From CAYSWS01 sp965603395 (lineage in GTDB: Bacteria; Patescibacteriota; WWE3; UBA101185; UBA10185): a stretch of 64,000 nucleotides of DNA. The stretch spans positions 1-64,000 of the forward strand of contig CBFDCV010000001.1 in the NCBI GenBank assembly GCA_965603395.1, written 5' to 3'. The notes beneath the pieces were generated by a model. The model was not told where the DNA came from. It saw only the letters and a list, made by a program, of their open reading frames with translations, and did not search any database. The number at the start of each line of letters is the position of its first letter. Positions within the stretch are counted from its first letter, which is position 1. The position numbers and the translations under genes are program-made. This document shows positions 52,112 through 60,737 of the stretch, piece after piece.

Positions 52112-54530
52112 CGTGGTTTTCGATTCATTTTGGACTGTTCTCTATTTGATCATTCTCATTGGACTTCTTGCCGGCTTTTTCTTAATCATTGCTGCGGCCA
52201 AAAGAAAAAGGTCTATTAAAACGCACGAGTTTGATCTCACTTTCTTACAAATTATGCTACCTAAAGATAATGAAACTGAGGTAGACGCAGCTGAACACCT
52301 TTTTTCAAACTTAGCAGGGCTTAAAAAATCTTTTTTTAAAAGGCTTTTCACTGGAGATTTCCGTCTATCCTTTGAAATCGTATCAAAAGTGGAGGGTATA
52401 GGTTTCTATGTAGTAGTGCCCGATGAGATAGCCGGCTTTGTGGAAAAACAGATAAATGGCGTTTACCCTGACGCAGAAATCGATGTAGTTAATCCCAATG
52501 AGGTATGGGATAGAGGTAATTTCACCAAAGTATCAGAGTTCAAATTCAAAGGATACCCATACTCACCATTAAAAACTCATGAAGATATTAAAACTGACCC
52601 CCTCAACCTTATTACCTCGTCTATGAGCAAATTGGATAAGGATGAGGTACTGGCTGTGCAGTATATCATTACGCCGGCCGGCAGCTCTTGGCGCAAAGCA
52701 GGTCAAAAGTATGTGAACGCTATCAGGTCCAAAGTTCAAGATGCAGAAAAGAAATATCATGTGGATGAGAAATATTTGGAAAAAATCGAAAAAAAGATAG
52801 CTGCTCCAGGTTTTGATACTGCTATCAGAGTAGTATCCATATCAAAAAACGCGCAAACAGCCCAGGCACATATCAACAATGTTGTGTCTACTTTTGAGCA
52901 ATTTGCAGATGTAAATCACAACAAATTAGTTTTGAGAAAGTCTTTATTAAGTGGTTTACTATCAAAAAAACTTGTCGACAATTTCATCTACCGGAAAATG
53001 AGCTTGCGAGAACTTACCATCCCTCTCTTGGATCTAACTTTTTATAAAAACATGCCTGTTTTAAATACTGAGGAGTTGGCTACCGTTTTTCACTTTCCTA
53101 ATAAAGATGTGCAAACCCCAAAGATTATCCGACTCACTTCCAGAAAATCAGCGGCTCCTGCCAACCTACCTACTCAAAAAGATGGTATTTGGATTGGTGA
53201 GAGTTCCTTCAGGGGTGTTAAGACTCCTGTTTACCTGAAAGAAGAAGATCGTACCCGTCACTTTTACATTTTGGGACAAACAGGTACCGGTAAATCCGAG
53301 CTCCTAAAGTACATGGCATTACAGGATATAAAAAATGGTGAGGGCGTTGCTCTCATAGACCCTCACGGTACTGACGTACAAGACCTTCTTACAAAAATAC
53401 CACCGGAAAGGGTGGACGATACTATATACTTCAATGTTTCAGATACAGGGCGCCCCATGGGCTTAAATCTTTTGGAACACCACAATGAAGAAGAGCAACA
53501 TATCATCATAAATTCTTTTATCGCTTTGTTATATAAACTGTACGATCCCAATAGGCAAGGCATTATGGGACCTCAGTTAGAGAGGGCTATAAGAAACGTC
53601 ATGCTCACCGCTATGGTAGACAAACACAGCACTATAGTAGATGTCTTAAGGCTATTAATAGATGCACCTTATTCTAAAAAGTTCGTGGCTAAAGTTACTG
53701 ATCCCCTGGTTAAAAAGTACTGGACCGATGAAATGGCCAAAACTTCCGACTTCCATAAAAGTGAAAAGATGGGCTACTTTGTCTCAAAGTTCGATCGGTT
53801 TGTGACTGATAAATTAATGAGAAATATATTAGGGCAACCAAAGTCTTCCTTTAATTTAGCTGATGTCATGGCTCAAAAGAAAATACTGTTGGTGGATCTT
53901 GCCAAAGGTAAAATAGGTGAAGAAAATTCCAGCTTTTTGGGACTTATACTTGTCCCCAAAATCCTTGGAGCAGCATTAGCCAGACACCGCCTGCTAGAGC
54001 AGGGCCAACCCTTCCCTAACTTTTATTTATACGTAGATGAATTCCAAAATTTTGCCACTCCTGACTTTACCACTATTCTTTCCGAAGCTAGAAAATATAA
54101 ATTGAACCTTACTGTGGCCCATCAGTTCATAGAACAACTTCCGGATGACATCAGGGAAGCTGTTTTTGGAAACGTAGGATCCCTTTGTACCTTCAGAGTT
54201 GGCGCAAATGATGCCGAGTTTCTGGAACACTACTATGAGCCCGTTTTTACAAAACAAGACATAGGAAACCTGCCTATAGGAAACGCCTACGTCAGGCTGT
54301 TGGTTGACGGCCACCCCACCCCTCCTTTCTCCATGAACGTGCCCTGGAAAACTATCGATACTGACGTACCCAAAAACCAAGAGGTAGCAAACAAGATCAA
54401 AGAACAATCAAGATTAAAATACGGTGTGCCGGTAAAAGAGGTTGAAGAATACATTAATCTTAGAGCCGGTTTCAATGAGTCTCCCCCAGAGATAAATAAG
54501 AAACCCGAGAAAAAGAAAATCCCTTTTTAA
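52098..54530 (+). CDS. VirD4/TraG-like type IV secretion ATPase
   Basis: The 810-residue protein has one N-terminal membrane helix (about residues 8-32), a roughly 300-residue region before the ATPase, and a P-loop ATPase with Walker A GQTGTGKSELLKY and Walker B FYLYVDEFQNFATPDF. LLVDLAKGKIG, SEARKYKLNLTVAHQFIEQL and GNVGSLCTFRVGA match the conjugative coupling-protein and HerA/FtsK fold. Relaxase and mating-pair genes are not in the window, so it may be a chromosomal DNA- or protein-transport motor. GGAGG lies before the ATG at 52098; a TTG 12 nt upstream is rejected. Confidence 0.85.
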   Translation: METFDVVFDSFWTVLYLIILIGLLAGFFLIIAAAKRKRSIKTHEFDLTFLQIMLPKDNETEVDAAEHLFSNLAGLKKSFFKRLFTGDFRLSFEIVSKVEGIGFYVVVPDEIAGFVEKQINGVYPDAEIDVVNPNEVWDRGNFTKVSEFKFKGYPYSPLKTHEDIKTDPLNLITSSMSKLDKDEVLAVQYIITPAGSSWRKAGQKYVNAIRSKVQDAEKKYHVDEKYLEKIEKKIAAPGFDTAIRVVSISKNAQTAQAHINNVVSTFEQFADVNHNKLVLRKSLLSGLLSKKLVDNFIYRKMSLRELTIPLLDLTFYKNMPVLNTEELATVFHFPNKDVQTPKIIRLTSRKSAAPANLPTQKDGIWIGESSFRGVKTPVYLKEEDRTRHFYILGQTGTGKSELLKYMALQDIKNGEGVALIDPHGTDVQDLLTKIPPERVDDTIYFNVSDTGRPMGLNLLEHHNEEEQHIIINSFIALLYKLYDPNRQGIMGPQLERAIRNVMLTAMVDKHSTIVDVLRLLIDAPYSKKFVAKVTDPLVKKYWTDEMAKTSDFHKSEKMGYFVSKFDRFVTDKLMRNILGQPKSSFNLADVMAQKKILLVDLAKGKIGEENSSFLGLILVPKILGAALARHRLLEQGQPFPNFYLYVDEFQNFATPDFTTILSEARKYKLNLTVAHQFIEQLPDDIREAVFGNVGSLCTFRVGANDAEFLEHYYEPVFTKQDIGNLPIGNAYVRLLVDGHPTPPFSMNVPWKTIDTDVPKNQEVANKIKEQSRLKYGVPVKEVEEYINLRAGFNESPPEINKKPEKKKIPF

Positions 54531-54579
54531 CTGTAGTACAGGCCGCAAATTTAGTTATGTTTAATGTATAATCGAGTTA

Positions 54580-55776
54580 ATGATCAAGCTGCCATTTTTT
54601 AAAAAAGCTACTAAAAAGACACCAAAATTTATCACTTTGGATATAGGTTCGAGCGGTATTAGGTGCTTAGCTTTCTATAAAGAGGATGGAAGCCTCAAAA
54701 TTATAGGCAGAGGGAATGCCGCGCTTGATGCGGGTGCCGTTAGAAACGGCGTCATTATTGATTTTGGTCCGGTTGCCGCTGCGGCTCAAGAAGCCATTGA
54801 TGTTGCCACTCAAAACGCAGAGGATGTCATCAAAAATACCATTATAGGCATTAGCAGCGATGTCTGCATAGAGAACGTAACTACAGCAAAAATAACCAGG
54901 GGTTCAACTAAGCCCATTACGCTTAAAGAGGTTGAAAACTTTAACCAGAAAATTGCTGATTCCGCCACCATACAAGTACAAGATTACTACTCCCAATTCA
55001 AAGGTGACCCGGACACCGAACTACAAATGATCACATCATCCGTAGTTTATACCAAGCTTGATGATAACAAGGTTGACACATTAGAAAAACAAGACGGGCA
55101 ATCGGTCGAAATGGCACTATATACAGCTTTTTGTCCTGTACACCATATCGAAACCGTTCAAAAACTCGGTAAAAAGTTAAAAATTAATATACTAGCTATA
55201 AGCCCGGTCAACTTTGCCGTGCTAAAAACGTTGAAACAAACCGAACTGGAAAGCAGTGATCTAGTTTTGATACAGGTAGGATCCGATTTTACTAATGTGG
55301 GAGTTGTCTTTGGCGGAGCCATTATTAAAAATAAAAGCCTCCATATTGGTCATAAGCATTTTACCGATGAGATCAGCCGTATCATGGGGCTGACCCAAAT
55401 CGAAGCTACAAAAGTATTGCAGACTCACTCACGCGGGGCACTAAGTCCAAGTGAAAGTGTGGTGGTACAAAGCTGTTTGGAAGATGTATTAAACCTCTGG
55501 CTTGAGGGGGTAGAGCTTCTTTTTACTGATTTTGCAGGTGTAAAGACATTTGCCCCTCACGTGTTTCTCTTCGGTGAGGGCGTACAACTACAGGAAATCG
55601 AAGAAATGCTAGCAAAAGAGCCCTGGATGAAAAATATTCCCTTTAAGTCTCCTCCCAAAATCCAGGTCTTATCATTGGTAGATATGAAAAAGGTTGCAGA
55701 CGCTACCGGCTCGGTGATTTCACAAGAATGGGTTCCTCCAGCGGCACTATCTTATATTTATGAGGAAGTAGCATGA
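54580..55776 (+). CDS. PilM/FtsA-like actin-fold protein
   Basis: The 398-residue protein has an actin/Hsp70-like ATPase fold with an SHS2 insertion. Visible stretches are FITLDIGSSGIRCLAFY (phosphate 1), VGSDFTNVGVVFGG (phosphate 2) and LFGEGVQLQEIEE (adenosine). FtsA and PilM share this pattern. It precedes a large membrane protein by a 4-bp overlap. Because PilN/PilO-like genes lie at 42 kb, PilM is plausible, but FtsA is not excluded. A TATAAT box ends 7 nt before the ATG. Confidence 0.7.
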   Translation: MIKLPFFKKATKKTPKFITLDIGSSGIRCLAFYKEDGSLKIIGRGNAALDAGAVRNGVIIDFGPVAAAAQEAIDVATQNAEDVIKNTIIGISSDVCIENVTTAKITRGSTKPITLKEVENFNQKIADSATIQVQDYYSQFKGDPDTELQMITSSVVYTKLDDNKVDTLEKQDGQSVEMALYTAFCPVHHIETVQKLGKKLKINILAISPVNFAVLKTLKQTELESSDLVLIQVGSDFTNVGVVFGGAIIKNKSLHIGHKHFTDEISRIMGLTQIEATKVLQTHSRGALSPSESVVVQSCLEDVLNLWLEGVELLFTDFAGVKTFAPHVFLFGEGVQLQEIEEMLAKEPWMKNIPFKSPPKIQVLSLVDMKKVADATGSVISQEWVPPAALSYIYEEVA

Positions 55777-57311
55777 CAAAACTAGAAGTGGAACTACATG
55801 AGGACGTTGTAAGCGTTCTACATAAACTAAAGGACATAAACGACACAGGTATTGAGCTTATCGTACCTGAAGGAGCGGTGCTTTTTGACAACGTACTAAA
55901 TCTCAAGCTTTTACAAAAATGGTCCGATAAAGAGGAGAAGGTTATCAACTTCCAAACCGATGATCTCAACGGCCAGAGCATGCTTATGTCGTTGGAAGAT
56001 GAGGGAGTTCCGTCAGAAGAAATAATGGAAGAGGACATTAGTGCTATTGAACAAGAGGTTCCCACTCAAAAGTTTTCCATGCCTAAAGTTAAGTTAGCGC
56101 TCCCCGTTATCAAACTTAAAAAGGGTAGGGTCTTTTTTGTTTTGTTTTTGGTGTTAGCTTTTTTGGGTCTGTCCGGATTTTTTGGTTATAAAAAAGTGGC
56201 TCAGATGCCAAAAGCCCAAGTTAAAATCATCGTTAATTCCCAACCTCTCACCCGAAGTTTTGAAATTAAAGTAAAACATAATAATGATACGGATGCGGAA
56301 AATAAAATTCTCAGAGGTACTACAGTAGAATCCAGCTTGGAAGACGAAGTGATCATAGAAACAACCGGAGAAAAGATAGTCGGAGAAAAAGCTGAAGGAG
56401 AAATAACCATTTTCAATAAAACAGATGAAGAAAAAAAGTTTAAAGAAGATACTGAGGTCATTTACGAAGATGATGACGATGACGAATATGTTTACGAGCT
56501 CAAAGAAGATGTTACTGTTCCTCCCAGAGAGGAAGCATCCGACTCAACGCCCGCCGAACCCAAATACATTAGCGGAAACGCCGACGTAGAGGTTGAAGCC
56601 CAAGAAATTGGGAAAGACTACAACTTAGATGAGGGAGAAAATCTTAAAATCGAAGATCAAGATGATTCCGATTATGAAGCTGAGGTTAATGAGGACATCG
56701 ATGGTGGTAAGGAGGAAACCATCATGGTTGTGGCTCAAGAAGACATTGACGATGCTACACAAAGACTTCTTGAAAATTCCCGGGAAAAAGCCCTAAGAGC
56801 GTTGGGTGAAAAGATTAGCGGAGAACAAAAGCTAGTGGGCGGTTCTGAAAATGTAGCAATAGTAAAAGAAACATTTAGCCATGAGTTGGAAGATGAAACC
56901 GAGGAGTTAGCTCTTTCTCAAACTTTTTCTGCCAAAGGTCTTGTTTACAACCCGGATGATCTGGACAAACTTATTGAACTTCTCATGGAAGAATTCGTAC
57001 CTGAAGGATTTGTTTTGTCCACCAAAGAAAGGATTGTTAATGTTGAGGTTCTAGGAAATACAGAAACCACCTTACTCTCATCCTCCGAGGCCGACCTGCA
57101 AGTTACGCTCAAAACATACGTGATAACTGATATTTCCGAAGAAACTATTAAGCAGGCTCTTATGGGAAAAAGCCCGGGAGACGCTGAAAAATATCTTGGG
57201 AGCATTAGAAACGTAAAAACGTACGAGCTGAACATAAACCCTCGCATACCGTTGTTTGATTACATTCCAAAAGACGAGTCGCGTATAGTTATCAATCTGG
57301 AAAGAGAATAG
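55773..57311 (+). CDS. Baseplate-J-like membrane-anchored protein
   Basis: The 512-residue protein has about 115 cytoplasmic residues, one membrane helix (about residues 116-138) and a large outside part. That part contains AEGEITIFNKTDEEKKF, VYELKEDVTVPPREE, VEVEAQEIGKDYNLDEGENLKI, DIDGGKEETIMVVAQEDID, a pattern seen in CPR proteins annotated as baseplate J/gp47-like. A highly acidic run (DDDDDE) lies in the middle. It overlaps the PilM-like gene by 4 bp and is followed 2 bp later by ruvX. The role is not known; a phage origin is not required. Confidence 0.65.
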   Translation: MTKLEVELHEDVVSVLHKLKDINDTGIELIVPEGAVLFDNVLNLKLLQKWSDKEEKVINFQTDDLNGQSMLMSLEDEGVPSEEIMEEDISAIEQEVPTQKFSMPKVKLALPVIKLKKGRVFFVLFLVLAFLGLSGFFGYKKVAQMPKAQVKIIVNSQPLTRSFEIKVKHNNDTDAENKILRGTTVESSLEDEVIIETTGEKIVGEKAEGEITIFNKTDEEKKFKEDTEVIYEDDDDDEYVYELKEDVTVPPREEASDSTPAEPKYISGNADVEVEAQEIGKDYNLDEGENLKIEDQDDSDYEAEVNEDIDGGKEETIMVVAQEDIDDATQRLLENSREKALRALGEKISGEQKLVGGSENVAIVKETFSHELEDETEELALSQTFSAKGLVYNPDDLDKLIELLMEEFVPEGFVLSTKERIVNVEVLGNTETTLLSSSEADLQVTLKTYVITDISEETIKQALMGKSPGDAEKYLGSIRNVKTYELNINPRIPLFDYIPKDESRIVINLERE

Positions 57312-57313
57312 AC

Positions 57314-57745
57314 ATGGCAAAGAAAAAGGGTAAAGATCCTCTAGATGAAAAGTTGTTAGGTATAGACTACGGCTCTACAAATATAGGTCTGGCTTTTGGT
57401 ATTAATGATCTAGTTTCCCCACTTAAAGTGATTTCCGGTAGGAATCAGCAACAAGCTCTTTCGGAAATTGCCAGGTATATTATCGAAAATAAAGTAGACA
57501 GAGTTGTGTTAGGGCTTCCCCTTAACCCTGAAGGTAAGGAGTCCGCACAATCTAAAGAGGTCAGAAAGTTCGGTAAACTTTTAAGAATTAAAACTAAAAA
57601 GCCGGTTAAATATGTCAACGAGTACCGCACTACCGAAGAAAGCATAACCGAAGCAGTTAATTTAGGTATTTCTAAAAAAAGACGGCAAAAGATTGACCAT
57701 CTATCAGCCGCACTAATAATCAAGGAGTATTACTCAAAGCTTTAA
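57314..57745 (+). CDS. ruvX: RuvX/YqgF-type Holliday junction resolvase-like protein
   Basis: The 143-residue protein has the RNase H-like fold with LLGIDYGSTNIGLAFGIND at the start (Asp of the active site), VDRVVLGLPLNPEGKES, KPVKYVNEYRTTEESI, and KIDHLSAALIIKEYY at the end. YqgF proteins act on pre-16S rRNA ends and on DNA junctions. It lies 2 bp past the baseplate-J-like gene and converges with the zinc-ribbon gene 4 bp away. Confidence 0.9.
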   Translation: MAKKKGKDPLDEKLLGIDYGSTNIGLAFGINDLVSPLKVISGRNQQQALSEIARYIIENKVDRVVLGLPLNPEGKESAQSKEVRKFGKLLRIKTKKPVKYVNEYRTTEESITEAVNLGISKKRRQKIDHLSAALIIKEYYSKL

Positions 57746-57749
57746 CTTT

Positions 57750-57980
57750 TTATTTCTTTTTCTTCTCTTTTTTTATCCTCATTTCCACTTCTTTTGACTC
57801 ACAAATGGAACACTCAAAGTTTTGTCCCGGTTTCAGACAGGAAGGGCATATATAAATACCGTCCATAAAGATAAGCTTCTCCTGTTTACAGGTGTTGCAT
57901 AAAAATAAAACGTCATCACGTTTGATGTCACCATCGTTGGGACAATTAAATTTTATGTTTTCCTCTTTTATATCTTTCAT
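57750..57980 (-). CDS. Small zinc-ribbon protein
   Basis: The 76-residue protein has three CxxC pairs (LCNTCK, ICPSCL, ECSICE) plus an extra Cys (FNCPNDG), consistent with one or two zinc knuckles, and a Lys-rich end. No enzyme motif is seen. It may bind nucleic acid or act as an adaptor (inference). Its start is divergent from the next small gene across a palindrome. Confidence 0.65.
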   Translation of the reverse strand: MKDIKEENIKFNCPNDGDIKRDDVLFLCNTCKQEKLIFMDGIYICPSCLKPGQNFECSICESKEVEMRIKKEKKKK

Positions 57981-57984
57981 TAGA

Positions 57985-57998
57985 ATATGCTAGCATAT
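57985..57998. promoter_or_regulatory. Perfect palindrome between divergent small genes
   Basis: ATATGCTAGCATAT is a 14-bp perfect palindrome. Read either way it supplies TATGCT ending 11 nt before each start codon (57980 minus, 58003 plus), so it could be a shared divergent -10 or operator. Confidence 0.5.
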
Positions 57999-58002
57999 AT
58001 CC

Positions 58003-58185
58003 ATGGAGATATTAATTGTCTTTTTATACGTGTACCTAAGCCTTGGAACCATATATGGTCTGTACCTGCTTTTTAACGGTTCCAGCAGTATTTGGCAACT
58101 TCCCATAAACATACTAGGAGGACCTGTTGTAGCCCTTTACGTTATTATTAAGACCAGAAAGGACGGTCCTCTCAGGAAAAGATAG
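58003..58185 (+). CDS. Small two-helix membrane protein of unknown function
   Basis: The 60-residue product has two hydrophobic helices (about residues 2-23 and 33-50) joined by FNGSSSIWQLP and a basic end (KTRKDGPLRKR). No family is recognised. It is divergent from the zinc-ribbon gene and is followed by the HAD gene 5 bp later, so the two probably share a message. Confidence 0.55.
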   Translation: MEILIVFLYVYLSLGTIYGLYLLFNGSSSIWQLPINILGGPVVALYVIIKTRKDGPLRKR

Positions 58186-58190
58186 CTTGT

Positions 58191-58922
58191 ATGTATAAGA
58201 AGGTATTCCAAAACAAAAAAGCTGCTCTTTTTGACCTCGACGGCACGATCATTGATTCTCTACCTTACTGGAGAACTGCCCTAAGGCTTGTGCTTGAAGA
58301 TGCCAGCGACGGTACGGCCTCTTTGCACGGTGTGGATAGTGGTTCTTATCTAGGAGAAATTTGGAAGAGCACCATAAAAAAAGGCGGTTTGAAGACTGAA
58401 TTGTCTGTTGAAGAGTTAGTTAAAAAATCTCAACAAGAATATTTATACCTCTTTAACGAAAATCCTTTAGAACCAAGAGATGGTTTTTGGGTGTTTATCG
58501 ATGCATTAAAAAATGATAAAAATTGGGTACTTGCGTTAATTTCAAATTCCGATAACTCAGTCGTAGAGCCTGTTTTAAAAAGCCTCAACATTAATGAGGG
58601 TGTCTTTGATGCAATCATCACCGGCGATAAGGTAAAACACCGCAAACCCTCCCCTGATATTTACAACAAGGTCCTCAAAGAATTAAAGCTTAAAAGTAAA
58701 GATGCTCTTGCTTTTGAGGATTCTTTGTCAGGAGCACGTGCGTCCGGTAAGGCGGGTATCGATACTGTTGTAATTCTGAATGGAGAAACTCCTGAGCCAG
58801 AGTATCCTGATAATGTTCTACTTTTCCTATCCGATTTTAGTACTTTACCAGGAAACCTTGATGTCACTTACTTGGAAGCTTCCAAAAAACGCTTAGATTA
58901 CATGCAATCAGAATTAGCATAA
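58191..58922 (+). CDS. HAD-superfamily phosphatase (beta-PGM/Gph-like)
   Basis: The 243-residue protein has the four HAD motifs: LFDLDGTIID (nucleophile Asp), LISNSDNS, KHRKPSPDIYNKVLK (Lys) and AFEDSLSGARASGKAG (Asp). The helical cap lies between motifs 1 and 2. Members include phosphoglycolate phosphatase, beta-phosphoglucomutase and sugar-phosphate phosphatases; the exact substrate is not clear. It lies just upstream of dnaA. Confidence 0.88.
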   Translation: MYKKVFQNKKAALFDLDGTIIDSLPYWRTALRLVLEDASDGTASLHGVDSGSYLGEIWKSTIKKGGLKTELSVEELVKKSQQEYLYLFNENPLEPRDGFWVFIDALKNDKNWVLALISNSDNSVVEPVLKSLNINEGVFDAIITGDKVKHRKPSPDIYNKVLKELKLKSKDALAFEDSLSGARASGKAGIDTVVILNGETPEPEYPDNVLLFLSDFSTLPGNLDVTYLEASKKRLDYMQSELA

Positions 58923-58940
58923 ACACCATTGCTTTATCAT

Positions 58941-58949
58941 TGTGGATAA
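58941..58949 (-). promoter_or_regulatory. DnaA box upstream of dnaA
   Basis: TGTGGATAA is the exact reverse complement of the DnaA box TTATCCACA. It lies about 63 bp before the chosen dnaA start and probably serves autoregulation of dnaA or origin function. Confidence 0.65.
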
Positions 58950-59011
58950 CTTATGTTAAATTACTTCTGCCTCGTACTAAACCTGTCTTATTTCTGCCTT
59001 CATTTTTTAGC

Positions 59012-60403
59012 ATGAATAAAAGAAAAAAAGCTGTCAAATCACAAGAGGATACTAATCAGTTTTGGAAGAAGGTTCTAGGAATTCTACAAACTGAGTTAAA
59101 CCCATCCATTTTTAATACATGGGTAACGGGCGTCACGCCTGAAAACCTCACCGACACCTCAATAGAACTAGTGGTTCCTATGGATTACAGTGCAAAACAG
59201 CTACAAAAATATACTTCTCTTATTCAAGATTCCATAGAACGGGTGGGAGGAGGGCCGTACAAAATACAATTTGTAGTAAAAAAAACAACTGAAAAAATTG
59301 AGGTTGATGACCTAGGACCTTTGTTCGAACCGAAAAAGGAAACTAAAATTAGTAAGGCGGTTATCACCAAGGCAGGACTCAATCCCAAATTCACATTCGA
59401 AAATTTCATCATGGGAAACAGTAATCAACTGGCGTACGCCATAGCTCAATCTGTGGCAGAGAACCCGGGAAAAAGCTATAATCCCTTCTTTTTGTATTCC
59501 GGTGTGGGTATGGGAAAAACTCACCTCATGCAAGCTATAGGAAATAGAATATTACAAAATGATCCGAAAACAACTGCGGTATATACAACCGGCGAGAGTT
59601 TCATGAACGAGCTCATTGAATCTATACAAAGTGGCAAGGGAAGAGGACGTTACACATCAAACGAATTTAGAAATAAGTTTAGAAAAACAGATGTTTTATT
59701 GATCGATGATATCCAAGAAATTGTGGGAAAAGAAGCCACACAAGCTGAGTTCTTTCATACTTTTAATAGCCTATACATGGCCGGTAAACAGATTGTTCTT
59801 ACGTCCGATAGACCCCCCAAAGATTTTACTAATTTAGAAAAACGCATAACGTCAAGATTTGGGAGCGGCATCATCGCTGATATACAACACCCTGAAACAG
59901 ATTTGAGAGTGGCCATACTAAGAACCAAAAGAGACCAAAATGATGACGATATCTCTAACGAAGTGGTAGACTACATCGCTGAAAAAGTAACTTCTAATAT
60001 TAGGGAACTTGAAGGAGCTTATTTACAGGTGCTGACTACCGCCAAGGCAAAGGGCAAGAACCCCACACCTGAGTTAGCAGAAGGAGTATTGGGAAAAACC
60101 GTTACTCTAAAAAGAAAGAAATCTCTAACCTTAAGTCAGATACTAAGCACTGTTTGCAAATACTACTCACTAAAAACTACTGATCTTAAAGGAAAAAGAA
60201 GAACCAAGAACATTGTTATTCCCAGACAGGTAGCCATGTATTTGATGAGGGAGCTTACCGAAGAGCCTCTTATGAATATTGGAAAGTTTTTGGGTGGTAG
60301 AGACCACACCACCATCATGCATGGCATCGATAAGATCCGAGCCGAGATTAAGGACATGGGTAGGATCAGACAGGATGTTAACAATGTTAAAGAGATGCTT
60401 TAG
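59012..60403 (+). CDS. dnaA: Chromosomal replication initiator DnaA
   Basis: The 463-residue protein has a domain I (FWKKVLGILQTELNPSIFNTWV), a short linker, the AAA+ domain (NPFFLYSGVGMGKTHLMQAIG, LLIDDIQEIVGKEATQAEFF, LTSDRPPKDFTNLEKRITSRFG) and the DNA-binding domain IV (MRELTEEPLMNIGKFLGGRDHTTIMHGI). It opens the replication origin. The longer frame from a TTG at 58940 would translate across a DnaA box, so the ATG at 59012 is preferred. A cluster of DnaA boxes directly downstream suggests oriC. Confidence 0.97.
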   Translation: MNKRKKAVKSQEDTNQFWKKVLGILQTELNPSIFNTWVTGVTPENLTDTSIELVVPMDYSAKQLQKYTSLIQDSIERVGGGPYKIQFVVKKTTEKIEVDDLGPLFEPKKETKISKAVITKAGLNPKFTFENFIMGNSNQLAYAIAQSVAENPGKSYNPFFLYSGVGMGKTHLMQAIGNRILQNDPKTTAVYTTGESFMNELIESIQSGKGRGRYTSNEFRNKFRKTDVLLIDDIQEIVGKEATQAEFFHTFNSLYMAGKQIVLTSDRPPKDFTNLEKRITSRFGSGIIADIQHPETDLRVAILRTKRDQNDDDISNEVVDYIAEKVTSNIRELEGAYLQVLTTAKAKGKNPTPELAEGVLGKTVTLKRKKSLTLSQILSTVCKYYSLKTTDLKGKRRTKNIVIPRQVAMYLMRELTEEPLMNIGKFLGGRDHTTIMHGIDKIRAEIKDMGRIRQDVNNVKEML

Positions 60404-60737
60404 TTCATAAAAGATCGGCCTGGGGAAAGCTTGTGGATACCTATGGATAAGATAGTGTAGCTCTATAAGGTATGTGGAAAAACCCAAGTCTTATACACAA
60501 AACTATGCACAACAAACCGGTAATTATGCACAAGCTAGGCGTTGATGGTTCTTACAAAAAACGATTACGTTCTTGGGCAAAGCTTAATGGAGCAAGTCAG
60601 AACTCGTTATCAACATGTAAAAAGTTGGGATAATCTACCAATAAAGCAAATGGAAGCACCGTACACAAATCCACAGCCCCTACTACCTCTACTACTTATT
60701 TTATATATACTAACTATTAGAGTTATTGTGTAAAACT
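60404..60737. other. Probable chromosomal origin of replication (oriC)
   Basis: This 334-bp gap after dnaA holds a cluster of DnaA-box-like sites: TGTGGATAC (60432-60440), TATGGATAA (60442-60450), TGTGGAAAA (60473-60481), TTATACACA (60491-60499), CTATGCACA (60503-60511), TTATGCACA (60524-60532), TTATCAACA (60607-60615) and a weaker AAATCCACA (60667-60675). Two match TTATNCACA exactly. An AT-rich stretch from about 60690 to 60737 could be the unwinding element. A 63-codon open frame inside it (60542-60733) has no family features and is probably not a gene. Confidence 0.75.

Noticed and set aside
55773..57311. Phage tail gene, suggested by baseplate-J likeness
   Set aside because: The protein has a membrane helix, is co-translated with a PilM/FtsA-like gene, and no other tail genes are present.
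58940..59011. 24-residue N-terminal extension of DnaA from a TTG
   Set aside because: It spans a perfect DnaA box and has no homology to domain I, which starts soon after 59012.
60542..60733. 63-codon open frame between dnaA and murT
   Set aside because: It lies inside the DnaA-box cluster, has no ribosome site or -10 box at the leaderless distance, and no recognisable features.
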